The position numbers and the translations under genes were made by a program. The notes below the pieces were generated by a model. That model made no database searches and was not told the DNA's origin. It saw nothing but the letters and a program-made list of their open reading frames with translations. From NCBI GenBank assembly GCA_964057225.1, contig OZ059895.1, forward strand, positions 21,338,688 to 21,402,687: DNA of 64,000 nucleotides. Direction: 5' to 3'. This DNA comes from Auanema rhodensis. Its lineage: Eukaryota > Nematoda > Chromadorea > Rhabditida > Rhabditidae. Of this stretch, positions 10,501 through 22,750 are shown one piece after another; position 1 is the first letter of the stretch, and each line of letters opens with the position of its first letter.

Positions 10501-10846
10501 CCTTGAAAAAAAAAATCTGAAAACATCTACTTTTTGCTAAATTATTTTGAAATTTTTCGAAAAAATTTTTGTCAAAATGTTTTTGGAAGCAATGTTGAGT
10601 GTACATGGAAACTCAACATACACTAATGCATCATTTTGCAAACGATCATAACTAATTTCTGTATTGAGCGTTTCTCAATGTAGTATAGTGCATTCGATGC
10701 GGATTTTTAAGCTGCGTCGATCTGTGTTTTCAGATTTGCGCTAGCTTAAAAATGCACCGAGATATCAACTGATATAAGTTCACACTTACATCCTCGATTT
10801 TCACCCTGAAGAATTAATTTTTCCGTTGAATAACATTGTCCATCGT
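7352..10846. repeat. 1741-bp five-unit tandem duplication
   Basis: Units at 7703, 8053, 8404 and 8755 recur in order at 9444, 9794, 10145 and 10496, each exactly 1741 bp later. Shared rare tags are gaaagtac with gctaactt, gataaaagg with ttttttgaaaaa and aatttatgaattaag, a gaatgacattg end, and gagaaaagg with catatac. The period is five units minus the 13-bp deletion carried by the joining unit at 9106. I saw no difference at any tag site between the two copies. Confidence 0.88.
9106..9443. repeat. 338-bp hybrid unit at the duplication junction
   Basis: The 5' part is the 13-bp-deletion form, as in 10847. The 3' part (tttttcaaac, gtatcaagcg, gttttcag) matches the unit at 7352. The exchange point lies between unit positions about 62 and 143, roughly 9168-9236. 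This is the joint expected if unequal crossing over between a deletion unit and the 7352 unit produced the 1741-bp duplication. Confidence 0.82.
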
Positions 10847-11184
10847 CTTTGCCTTGAAAAAAAAAATCTGAAAACATCTACTTTTTGCTAAATTATTTTG
10901 AAATTTTTGTCAAAATGTTTTTGGAAGCAATGTTGAGTGTACATGGAAACTCAACATACACTAATGCATCATTTTGCGAACGATCATAACTAATTTCTGT
11001 ATTGAGCGTTTCTCAATGTAGTAAAGTGCATTCGATGCGGATTTTTAAGCTGCGTCGATCTGTGTTTTCAGATTTGCGCTAGCTTAAAAATGCACCGAGA
11101 TATCAACTGATATAAGTTCACACTTACATCCTCGATTTTCACCCTGAAGAATTAATTTTTCCGTTGAATAACATTGTCCATCGT
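10847..11184. repeat. 338-bp deletion unit with gtaaagtg tag, copy 1
   Basis: It has the same 13-bp deletion as 6663 and 9106, plus two private substitutions: ttttgcgaac (A146G) and gtaaagtg (T191A). P alleles follow. Confidence 0.88.
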
Positions 11185-11885
11185 CTTTGCCTTGAAAAAA
11201 AAATCTGAAAACATCTACTTTTTGCTAAATTATTTTGAAATTTTTCGAAAAAATTTTTGTCAAAATGTTTTTGGAAGCAATGTTGAGTGTACATGGAAAC
11301 TCAACATACACTAATGCATCATTTTTCAAACGATCATAACTAATTTTTGTATTAAGCGTTTCTCAATGTAGTATAGTGCATTCGATGCGGATTTTTAAGC
11401 TGCGTCGATCTGTGTTATCAGATTTGCGCTAGCTTAAAAATGCACCGAGATATCAACTGATATAAGTTCACACTTATATCCTCGATTTTCACCCTGAAGA
11501 ATTAATTTTTTCGTTGAATAACAATGTCCATCGTCTTTGCCTTGAAAAAAAAAATCTGAAAACATCTACTTTTTGCTAAATTATTTTGAAATTTTTCGAA
11601 AAAATTTTTGTCAAAATGTTTTTGGAAGCAATGTTGAGTGTACATGGAAACTCAACATACACTAATGCATCATTTTTCAAACGATCATAACTAATTTTTG
11701 TATTGAGCGTTTCTCAATGTAGTATAGTGCATTCGATGCGGATTTTTAAGCTGCGTCGATCTGTGTTTTCAGATTTGCGCTAGCTTAAAAATGCACCGAG
11801 ATATCAACTGATATAAGTTCACACTTACATCCTCGATTTTCACCCTGAAGAATTAATTTTTCCGTTGAATAACATTGTCCATCGT

Positions 11886-12223
11886 CTTTGCCTTGAAAAA
11901 AAAAATCTGAAAACATCTACTTTTTGCTAAATTATTTTGAAATTTTTGTCAAAATGTTTTTGGAAGCAATGTTGAGTGTACATGGAAACTCAACATACAC
12001 TAATGCATCATTTTGCGAACGATCATAACTAATTTCTGTATTGAGCGTTTCTCAATGTAGTAAAGTGCATTCGATGCGGATTTTTAAGCTGCGTCGATCT
12101 GTGTTTTCAGATTTGCGCTAGCTTAAAAATGCACCGAGATATCAACTGATATAAGTTCACACTTACATCCTCGATTTTCACCCTGAAGAATTAATTTTTC
12201 CGTTGAATAACATTGTCCATCGT
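11886..12223. repeat. 338-bp deletion unit with gtaaagtg tag, copy 2
   Basis: It matches 10847-11184 at the deletion and at both private tags. It is the last 338-bp unit in the window; the deletion form is confined to 6.6-12.3 kb. Confidence 0.88.
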
Positions 12224-12924
12224 CTTTGCCTTGAAAAAAAAATCTGAAAACATCTACTTTTTGCTAAATTATTTTGAAATTTTTCGAAAAAATTTTTGTC
12301 AAAATGTTTTTGGAAGCAATGTTGAGTGTACATGGAAACTCAACATACACTAATGCATCATTTTTCAAACGATCATAACTAATTTTTGTATTAAGCGTTT
12401 CTCAATGTAGTATAGTGCATTCGATGCGGATTTTTAAGCTGCGTCGATCTGTGTTATCAGATTTGCGCTAGCTTAAAAATGCACCGAGATATCAACTGAT
12501 ATAAGTTCACACTTATATCCTCGATTTTCACCCTGAAGAATTAATTTTTTCGTTGAATAACAATGTCCATCGTCTTTGCCTTGAAAAAAAAAATCTGAAA
12601 ACATCTACTTTTTGCTAAATTATTTTGAAATTTTTCGAAAAAATTTTTGTCAAAATGTTTTTGGAAGCAATGTTGAGTGTACATGGAAACTCAACATACA
12701 CTAATGCATCATTTTTCAAACGATCATAACTAATTTTTGTATTGAGCGTTTCTCAATGTAGTATAGTGCATTCGATGCGGATTTTTAAGCTGCGTCGATC
12801 TGTGTTATCAGATTTGCGCTAGCTTAAAAATGCACCAAGATATCAACTGATATAAGTTCACACTTATATCCTCGATTTTCACCCTGAAGAATTAATTTTT
12901 TCGTTGAATAACATTGTCCATCGT

Positions 12925-15380
12925 CTTTGCCTTGAAAAAAAAAATCTGAAAACATCTACTTTTTGCTTAATTATTTTGAAATTTTTCGAAAAAATTTTTG
13001 TCAAAATGTTTTTGGAAGCAATGTTGAGTGTACATGGAAACTCAACATACACTAATGCATCATTTTTCAAACGATCATAACTAATTTTTGTATCAAGCGT
13101 TTCTCAATGTAGTATAGTGCATTCGATGCGGATTTTTAAGCTGCGTCGATCTGTGTTATCAGATTTGCGCTAGCTTAAAAATGCACCGAGATATCAACTG
13201 ATATAAGTTCACACTTATATCCTCGATTTTCACCCTGAAGAATTAATTTTTTCGTTGAATAACAATGTCCATCGTCTTTGCCTTGAAAAAAGGAATCTAA
13301 AAACATATACTTTTTGCTAAATTATTTTGAAATTTTTCGAAAAAATTTTTGTCAAAATGTTTTTGGAAGCAATGTTGAGTGTACATGGAAACTCAACATA
13401 CACTAATGCATCATTTTGCAAACGATCATAACTAATTTCTGTATTGAGCGTTTCTCAATGTAGTATAGTGCATTCGATGCGGATTTTTAAGCTGCGTCGA
13501 TCTGTGTTTTCAGATTTGCGCTAGCTTAAAAATGCACCGAGATATCAACTGATATAAGTTCACACTTATATCCTCGATTTTCACCCTGAAGAATTAATTT
13601 TTTCGTTGAATAACATTGTCCATCGTCTTTGCCTTGAAAAAAGGAATCTAAAAACATCTACTTTTTGCTAAATTATTTTGAAATTTTTCGAAAAAATTTT
13701 TGTCAAAATGTTTTTGGAAGCAATGTTGAGTGTACATGGAAACTCAACATACACTAATGCATCATTTTGCAAACGATCATAACTAATTTTTGTATTGAGC
13801 GTTTCTCAATGTAGTATAGTGCATTCGATGCGGATTTTTAAGCTGCGTCGATCTGTGTTATCAGATTTGCGCTAGCTTAAAAATGCACCGAGATATCAAC
13901 TGATATAAGTTCACACTTATATCCTCGATTTTCACCCTGAAGAATTAATTTTTTCATTGAATAACATTGTCCATCGTCTTTGCCATGAAAAAAGGAATCT
14001 AAAAACATCTACTTTTTGCTAAATTATTTTGAAATTTTTCGAAAAAATTTTTGTCAAAATGTTTTTGGAAGCAATGTTGAAAGTACATGGAAACTCAACA
14101 TACACTAATGCATCATTTTTCAAACGATCATAACTAATTTATGAATTAAGCGTTTCTCAATGTAGTATAGTGCATTCGATGCGGATTTTTAAGCTGCGTC
14201 GATCTGTGTTATCAGATTTGCGCTAGCTTAAAAATGCACCGAGATATCAACTGATATAAGTTCACACTTACATCCTCGATTTTCACCCTGAAGAATTAAT
14301 TTTTCCGTTGAATAACATTGTCCATCGTCTTTGCCTTGAAAAAAAAATCTGAAAACATCTACTTTTTGCTAAATTATTTTGAAATTTTTCGAAAAAATTT
14401 TTGTCAAAATGTTTTTGGAAGCAATGTTGAAAGTACATGGAAACTCAACATACACTAATGCATCATTTTGCAAACGATCATAACTAATTTCTGTGTTGAG
14501 CGTTTCTCAATGTAGTATAGTGCATTCGATGCGGATTTTTGAGCTGCGTCGATCTGTGTTATCAGATTTGCGCTAGCTTAAAAATGCACCAAGATATCAA
14601 CTGATATAAGTTCACACTTATATCCTCGATTTTCACCCTGAAGAATTAATTTTTTCGTTGAATAACATTGTCCATCGTCTTTGCCTTGATAAAAGGAATC
14701 TAAAAACATCTACTTTTTGCTAAATTATTTTGAAATTTTTTGAAAAAATTTTTGTCAAAATGTTTTTGGAAGCAATGTTGAGTGTACATGGAAACTCAAC
14801 ATACACTAATGCATCATTTTTCAAACGATCATAACTAATTTATGAATTAAGCGTTTCTCAATGTAGTATAGTGCATTCGATGCGGATTTTTAAGCTGCGT
14901 CGATCTGTGTTATCAGATTTGCGCTAGCTTAAAAATGCACCGAGATATCAACTGATATAAGTTCACACTTATATCCTCGATTTTCACCCTGAAGAATTAA
15001 TTTTTTCGTTGAATGACATTGTCCATCGTCTTTGCCTTGAGAAAAGGAATCTAAAAACATATACTTTTTGCTAAATTATTCTGAAATTTTTCGAAAAAAT
15101 TTTTGTCAAAATGTTTTTGGAAGCAATGTTGAGTGTACATGGAAACTCAACATACACTAATGCATCATTTTGCAAACGATCATAACTAATTTCTGTATTG
15201 AGCGTTTCTCAATGTAGTATAGTGCATTCGATGCGGATTTTTAAGCTGCGTCGATCTGTGTTTTCAGATTTGCGCTAGCTTAAAAATGCACCGAGATATC
15301 AACTGATATAAGTTCACACTTACATCCTCGATTTTCACCCTGAAGAATTAATTTTTCCGTTGAATAACATTGTCCATCGT
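12925..15380. repeat. Mosaic block with a third copy of the gataaaagg/gagaaaagg module
   Basis: Units 38-44, starting at 12925, 13276, 13627, 13978, 14329, 14679 and 15030. The last three repeat the order gaaagtac unit, gataaaagg unit, gagaaaagg unit seen at 7703-8754 and 9444-10495. This copy has diverged: gtgttgagcg and tttttgagc in the 14329 unit, and intact gctagctt instead of gctaactt. Units 13276 and 13627 have GG with mixed P and S alleles. Confidence 0.8.
13978..14328. repeat. Three-source mosaic unit (gccatg start)
   Basis: It begins gccatg with GG, as in units of the right half of the window. It then has gaaagtac (as in 14329), then tttttcaaac with aatttatgaattaag (as in 14679), and ends with P alleles cttacatcc and tttttccg. 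No single exchange explains four switches in 351 bp; repeated conversion is the simplest reading. It is the only gccatg unit left of 43 kb. Confidence 0.75.
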
Positions 15381-16082
15381 CTTTGCCTTGAAAAAAAAAA
15401 TCTGAAAACATCTACTTTTTGCTAAATTATTTTGAAATTTTTCGAAAAAATTTTTGTCAAAATGTTTTTGGAAGCAATGTTGAGTGTACATGGAAACTCA
15501 ACATACACTAATGCATCATTTTGCTAACGATCATAACTAATTTTTGTATTGAGCGTTTTTCAATGTAGTATAGTGCATTCGATGCGGATTTTTAAGCTGC
15601 GTCGATCTGTGTTTTCAGATTTGCGCTAGCTTAAAAATGCACCGAGATATCAACTGATATAAGTTCACACTTACATCCTCGATTTTCACCCTGAAGAATT
15701 AATTTTTCCGTTGAATAACATTGTCCATCGTCTTTGCCTTGAAAAAAAAAATCTGAAAACATCTACTTTTTGCTAAATTATTTTGAAATTTTTCGAAAAA
15801 ATTTTTGTCAAAATGTTTTTGGAAGCAATGTTGAGTGTACATGGAAACTCAACATACACTAATGCATCATTTTGCAAACGATCATAACTAATTTCTGTAT
15901 TGAGCGTTTCTCAATGTAGTATAGTGCATTCGATGCGGATTTTTAAGCTGCGTCGATCTGTGTTTTCAGATTTGCGCTAGCTTAAAAATGCACCGAGATA
16001 TCAACTGATATAAGTTCACACTTACATCCTCGATTTTCACCCTGAAGAATTAATTTTTCCGTTGAATAACATTGTCCATCGT
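15381..16082. repeat. Two P-type units between the mosaic block and the Q-phased block
   Basis: Units at 15381 and 15732. The first has the single change ttttgctaac and gtttttcaatg; the second is an ordinary P unit. Confidence 0.8.
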
Positions 16083-18188
16083 CTTTGCCTTGAAAAAAAA
16101 AATCTGAAAACATCTACTTTTTGCTAAATTATTTTGAAATTTTTCGAAAAAATTTTTGTCAAAATGTTTTTGGAAGCAATGTTGAGTGTACATGGAAACT
16201 CAACATACACTAATGCATCATTTTTCAAACGATCATAACTAATTTTTGTATTGAGCGTTTCTCAATGAAGTATAGTGCATTCGATGCGGATTTTTAAGCT
16301 GCGTCTATCTGTGTTATCAGATTTGCGCTAGCTTAAAAATGCACCGAGATATCAACTGATATAAGTTCACACTTATATCCTCGATTTTCACCCTGAAGAA
16401 TTAATTTTTTCGTTGAATAACAATGTCCATCGTCTTTGCCTTGAAAAAAAAAATCTGAAAACATCTACTTTTTGCTAAATTATTTTGAAATTTTTCGAAA
16501 AAATTTTTGTTAAAATGTTTTTGGAAGCAATGTTGAGTGTACATGGAAACTCAACATACACTAATGCATCATTTTTCAAACGATCATAACTAATTTTTGT
16601 ATTGAGCGTTTCTCAATGTAGTATAGTGCATTCGATGCGGATTTTTAAGCTGCGTCGATCTGGGTTATCAGATTTGCGCTAGCTTAAAAATGCACCGAGA
16701 TATCAACTGATATAAGTTCACACTTACATCCTCGATTTTCACCCTGAAGAATTAATTTTTCCGTTGAATAACATTGTCCATCGTCTTTGCCTTGAAAAAA
16801 AAAATCTGAAAACATCTACTTTTTGCTAAATTATTTTGAAATTTTTCGAAAAAATTTTTGTCAAAATGTTTTTGGAAGCAATGTTGAGTGTACATGGAAA
16901 CTCAACATACACTAATGCATCATTTTGCAAACGATCATAACTAATTTCTGTATTGAGCGTTTCTCAATGTAGTATAGTGCATTCGATGCGGATTTTTAAG
17001 CTGCGTCGATCTGTGTTTTCAGATTTGCGCTAGCTTAAAAATGCACCGAGATATCAACTGATATAAGTTCACACTTACATCCTCGATTTTCACCCTGAAG
17101 AATTAATTTTTCCGTTGAATAACATTGTCCATCGTCTTTGCCTTGAAAAAAAAAATCTGAAAACATCTACTTTTTGCTAAATTATTTTGAAATTTTTCGA
17201 AAAAATTTTTGTCAAAATGTTTTTGGAAGCAATGTTGAGTGTACATGGAAACTCAACATACACTAATGCATCATTTTTCAAACGATCATAACTAATTTTT
17301 GTATTGAGCGTTTCTCAATGAAGTATAGTGCATTCGATGCGGATTTTTAAGCTGCGTCGATCTGTGTTATCAGATTTGCGCTAGCTTAAAAATGCACCGA
17401 GATATCAACTGATATAAGTTCACACTTATATCCTCGATTTTCACCCTGAAGAATTAATTTTTTCGTTGAATAACAATGTCCATCGTCTTTGCCTTGAAAA
17501 AAAAAATCTGAAAACATCTACTTTTTGCTAAATTATTTTGAAATTTTTCGAAAAAATTTTTGTTAAAATGTTTTTGGAAGCAATGTTGAGTGTACATGGA
17601 AACTCAACATACACTAATGCATCATTTTTCAAACGATCATAACTAATTTTTGTATTGAGCGTTTCTCAATGTAGTATAGTGCATTCGATGCGGATTTTTA
17701 AGCTGCGTCGATCTGGGTTATCAGATTTGCGCTAGCTTAAAAATGCACCAAGATATCAACTGATATAAGTTCACACTTATATCCTCGATTTTCACCCTGA
17801 AGAATTAATTTTTTCGTTGAATAACATTGTCCATCGTCTTTGCCTTGAAAAAAAAAATCTGAAAACATCTACTTTTTGCTAAATTATTTTGAAATTTTTC
17901 GAAAAAATTTTTGTCAAAATGTTTTTGGAAGCAATGTTGAGTGTACATGGAAACTCAACATACACTAATGCATCATTTTGCAAACGATCATAACTAATTT
18001 CTGTACTGAGCGTTTCTCAATGTAGTATAGTGCATTCGATGCGGATTTTTAAGCTGCGTCGATCTGTGTTTTCAGATTTGCGCTAGCTTAAAAATGCACC
18101 GAGATATCAACTGATATAAGTTCACACTTACATCCTCGATTTTCACCCTGAAGAATTAATTTTTCCGTTGAATAACATTGTCCATCGT
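16083..18188. repeat. Three-unit (1053-bp) duplication, Q-R-P
   Basis: Q, R-like and P units at 16083, 16434 and 16785 recur at 17136, 17487 and 17838. The first R-like unit (16434) has gggttatcag but then caccgag and cttacatcc, so it is an R/P hybrid; the second is full R. The 16083 unit has a private gcgtctatctg (G224T) absent from 17136. The 17838 unit has ACTGAGCG, which is absent from 16785. Confidence 0.75.
17487..17837. repeat. Reference R-type unit
   Basis: Long A-run, ttgttaaa (C78T), tttttcaaac, ttttgta, gggttatcag (T230G in the hairpin loop), caccaag (G264A), cttatatcc and aacattg. Related units are at 23102 and 31169, with hybrids at 16434 and 25208 and copies of the G230 and A264 pair at 36430 and 37483. 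Confidence 0.8.
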
Positions 18189-19943
18189 CTTTGCCTTGAA
18201 AAAAAAAATCTGAAAACATCTACTTTTTGCTAAATTATTTTGAAATTTTTCGAAAAAATTTTTGTCAAAATGTTTTTGGAAGCAATGTTGAGTGTACATG
18301 GAAACTCAACATACACTAATGCATCATTTTGCAAACGATCATAACTAATTTCTGTATTGAGCGTTTTTCAATGTAGTATAGTGCATTCGATGCGGATTTT
18401 TAAGCTGCGTCGATCTGTGTTTTCAGATTTGCGCTAGCTTAAAAATGCACCGAGATATCAACTGATATAAGTTCACACTTACATCCTCGATTTTCACCCT
18501 GAAGAATTAATTTTTCCGTTGAATAACATTGTCCATCGTCTTTGCCTTGAAAAAAAAAATCTGAAAACATCTACTTTTTGCTAAATTATTTTGAAATTTT
18601 TCGAAAAAATTTTTGTCAAAATGTTTTTGGAAGCAATGTTGAGTGTACATGGAAACTCAACATACACTAATGCATCATTTTGCAAACGATCATAACTAAT
18701 TTCTGTATTGAGCGTTTCTCAATGTAGTATAGTGCATTCGATGCGGATTTTTAAGCTGCGTCGATCTGTGTTTTCAGATTTGCGCTAGCTTAAAAATGCA
18801 CCGAGATATCAACTGATATAAGTTCACACTTACATCCTCGATTTTCACCCTGAAGAATTAATTTTTCCGTTGAATAACATTGTCCATCGTCTTTGCCTTG
18901 AAAAAAAAAATCTGAAAACATCTACTTTTTGCTAAATTATTTTGAAATTTTTCGAAAAAATTTTTGTTAAAATGTTTTTGGAAGCAATGTTGAGTGTACA
19001 TGGAAACTCAACATACACTAATGCATCATTTTGCAAACGATCATAACTAATTTCTGTACTGAGCGTTTCTCAATGTAGTATAGTGCATTCGATGCGGATT
19101 TTTAAGCTGCGTCGATCTGTGTTTTCAGATTTGCGCTAGCTTAAAAATGCACCGAGATATCAACTGATATAAGTTCACACTTACATCCTCGATTTTCACC
19201 CTGAAGAATTAATTTTTCCGTTGAATAACATTGTCCATCGTCTTTGCCTTGAAAAAAAAAATCTGAAAACATCTACTTTTTGCTAAATTATTTTGAAATT
19301 TTTCGAAAAAATTTTTGTCAAAATGTTTTTGGAAGCAATGTTGAGTGTACATGGAAACTCAACATACACTAATGCATCATTTTGCAAACGATCATAACTA
19401 ATTTCTGTATTGAGCGTTTTTCAATGTAGTATAGTGCATTCGATGCGGATTTTTAAGCTGCGTCGATCTGTGTTTTCAGATTTGCGCTAGCTTAAAAATG
19501 CACCGAGATATCAACTGATATAAGTTCACACTTACATCCTCGATTTTCACCCTGAAGAATTAATTTTTCCGTTGAATAACATTGTCCATCGTCTTTGCCT
19601 TGAAAAAAAAAATCTGAAAACATCTACTTTTTGCTAAATTATTTTGAAATTTTTCGAAAAAATTTTTGTCAAAATGTTTTTGGAAGCAATGTTGAGTGTA
19701 CATGGAAACTCAACATACACTAATGCATCATTTTGCAAACGATCATAACTAATTTCTGTATTGAGCGTTTCTCAATGTAGTATAGTGCATTCGATGCGGA
19801 TTTTTAAGCTGCGTCGATCTGTGTTTTCAGATTTGCGCTAGCTTAAAAATGCACCGAGATATCAACTGATATAAGTTCACACTTACATCCTCGATTTTCA
19901 CCCTGAAGAATTAATTTTTCCGTTGAATAACATTGTCCATCGT
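17838..19943. repeat. Three-unit (1053-bp) tandem duplication of P units
   Basis: The order ACTGAGCG unit, gtttttcaatg unit, plain P unit at 17838, 18189 and 18540 recurs at 18891, 19242 and 19593. The unit at 18891 carries ttgttaaa in its 5' part, which is typical of the Q unit that follows at 19944, and the 17838 bases in its 3' part. It is therefore the hybrid at the joint. Confidence 0.83.
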
Positions 19944-22750
19944 CTTTGCCTTGAAAAAAAAAATCTGAAAACATCTACTTTTTGCTAAATTATTTTGAAA
20001 TTTTTCGAAAAAATTTTTGTTAAAATGTTTTTGGAAGCAATGTTGAGTGTACATGGAAACTCAACATACACTAATGCATCATTTTGCAAACGATCATAAC
20101 TAATTTCTGTATTGAGCGTTTCTCAATGAAGTATAGTGCATTCGATGCGGATTTTTAAGCTGCGTCGATCTGTGTTATCAGATTTGCGCTAGCTTAAAAA
20201 TGCACCGAGATATCAACTGATATAAGTTCACACTTATATCCTCGATTTTCACCCTGAAGAATTAATTTTTTCGTTGAATAACAATGTCCATCGTCTTTGC
20301 CTTGAAAAAAAAAATCTGAAAACATCTACTTTTTGCTAAATTATTTTGAAATTTTTCGAAAAAATTTTTGTCAAAATGTTTTTGGAAGCAATGTTGAGTG
20401 TACATGGAAACTCAACATACACTAATGCATCATTTTGCAAACGATCATAACTAATTTCTGTATTGAGCGTTTCTCAATGTAGTATAGTGCATTCGATGCG
20501 GATTTTTAAGCTGCGTCGATCTGTGTTTTCAGATTTGCGCTAGCTTAAAAATGCACCGAGATATCAACTGATATAAGTTCACACTTACATCCTCGATTTT
20601 CACCCTGAAGAATTAATTTTTCCGTTGAATAACATTGTCCATCGTCTTTGCCTTGAAAAAAAAAATCTGAAAACATCTACTTTTTGCTAAATTATTTTGA
20701 AATTTTTCGAAAAAATTTTTGTCAAAATGTTTTTGGAAGCAATGTTGAGTGTACATGGAAACTCAACATACACTAATGCATCATTTTGCAAACGATCATA
20801 ACTAATTTCTGTATTGAGCGTTTCTCAATGTAGTATAGTGCATTCGATGCGGATTTTTAAGCTGCGTCGATCTGTGTTTTCAGATTTGCGCTAGCTTAAA
20901 AATGCACCGAGATATCAACTGATATAAGTTCACACTTACATCCTCGATTTTCACCCTGAAGAATTAATTTTTCCGTTGAATAACATTGTCCATCGTCTTT
21001 GCCTTGAAAAAAAAAATCTGAAAACATCTACTTTTTGCTAAATTATTTTGAAATTTTTCGAAAAAATTTTTGTCAAAATGTTTTTGGAAGCAATGTTGAG
21101 TGTACATGGAAACTCAACATACACTAATGCATCATTTTGCAAACGATCATAACTAATTTCTGTATTGAGCGTTTCTCAATGTAGTATAGTGCATTCGATG
21201 CGGATTTTTAAGCTGCGTCGATCTGTGTTTTCAGATTTGCGCTAGCTTAAAAATGCACCGAGATATCAACTGATATAAGTTCACACTTACATCCTCGATT
21301 TTCACCCTGAAGAATTAATTTTTCCGTTGAATAACATTGTCCATCGTCTTTGCCTTGAAAAAAAAAATCTGAAAACATCTACTTTTTGCTAAATTATTTT
21401 GAAATTTTTCGAAAAAATTTTTGTTAAAATGTTTTTGGAAGCAATGTTGAGTGTACATGGAAACTCAACATACACTAATGCATCATTTTGCAAACGATCA
21501 TAACTAATTTCTGTATTGAGCGTTTCTCAATGAAGTATAGTGCATTCGATGCGGATTTTTAAGCTGCGTCGATCTGTGTTATCAGATTTGCGCTAGCTTA
21601 AAAATGCACCGAGATATCAACTGATATAAGTTCACACTTATATCCTCGATTTTCACCCTGAAGAATTAATTTTTTCGTTGAATAACATTGTCCATCGTCT
21701 TTGCCTTGAAAAAAAAATCTGAAAACATCTACTTTTTGCTAAATTATTTTGAAATTTTTCGAAAAAATTTTTGTCAAAATGTTTTTGGAAGCAATGTTGA
21801 GTGTACATGGAAACTCAACATACACTAATGCATCATTTTGCAAACGATCATAACTAATTTCTGTATTGAGCGTTTCTCAATGTAGTATAGTGCATTCGAT
21901 GCGGATTTTTAAGCTGCGTCGATCTGTGTTTTCAGATTTGCGCTAGCTTAAAAATGCACCGAGATATCAACTGATATAAGTTCACACTTACATCCTCGAT
22001 TTTCACCCTGAAGAATTAATTTTTCCGTTGAATAACATTGTCCATCGTCTTTGCCTTGAAAAAAAAAATCTGAAAACATCTACTTTTTGCTAAATTATTT
22101 TGAAATTTTTCGAAAAAATTTTTGTCAAAATGTTTTTGGAAGCAATGTTGAGTGTACATGGAAACTCAACATACACTAATGCATCATTTTGCAAACGATC
22201 ATAACTAATTTCTGTATTGAGCGTTTCTCAATGTAGTATAGTGCATTCGATGCGGATTTTTAAGCTGCGTCGATCTGTGTTTTCAGATTTGCGCTAGCTT
22301 AAAAATGCACCGAGATATCAACTGATATAAGTTCACACTTACATCCTCGATTTTCACCCTGAAGAATTAATTTTTCCGTTGAATAACATTGTCCATCGTC
22401 TTTGCCTTGAAAAAAAAAATCTGAAAACATCTACTTTTTGCTAAATTATTTTGAAATTTTTCGAAAAAATTTTTGTCAAAATGTTTTTGGAAGCAATGTT
22501 GAGTGTACATGGAAACTCAACATACACTAATGCATCATTTTGCAAACGATCATAACTAATTTCTGTATTGAGCGTTTCTCAATGTAGTATAGTGCATTCG
22601 ATGCGGATTTTTAAGCTGCGTCGATCTGTGTTTTCAGATTTGCGCTAGCTTAAAAATGCACCGAGATATCAACTGATATAAGTTCACACTTACATCCTCG
22701 ATTTTCACCCTGAAGAATTAATTTTTCCGTTGAATAACATTGTCCATCGT
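19944..22750. repeat. Four-unit Q-P-P-P module, two copies
   Basis: Q units at 19944 and 21348 each begin a run of three P units; a further Q follows at 22751. The period is 1404 then 1403 bp. The copies differ in the last bases of the Q unit (aacaatg against aacattg) and in the A-run length of the next unit. Confidence 0.8.
22400..22750. repeat. Reference P-type unit
   Basis: A plain example of the majority type in 3.5-42.7 kb: ten A then TCTG, G143 (ttttgc), C164 (ttctgta), ATTGAGCG, T234 (gttttcag), gctagc, caccgag, C294 (cttacatcc), C328 (tttttccg), aacattg. T234 lies in the hairpin loop; C294 breaks one pair of the 276-297 dyad. Confidence 0.85.

Larger units (their letters stand above)
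10847..12924. repeat. 1039-bp three-unit tandem duplication
   Basis: Deletion units at 10847 and 11886 both have ttttgcgaac and gtaaagtg, which occur nowhere else. Each is followed by an S-like unit with ATTAAGCG and an aacaatg end (11185 and 12224), then a third unit (11535 and 12574). The first third unit has S bases in its 5' part but gttttcag and cttacatcc in its 3' part; the second is S throughout with caccaag. The 11535 unit is thus the hybrid at the joint. Confidence 0.85.
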
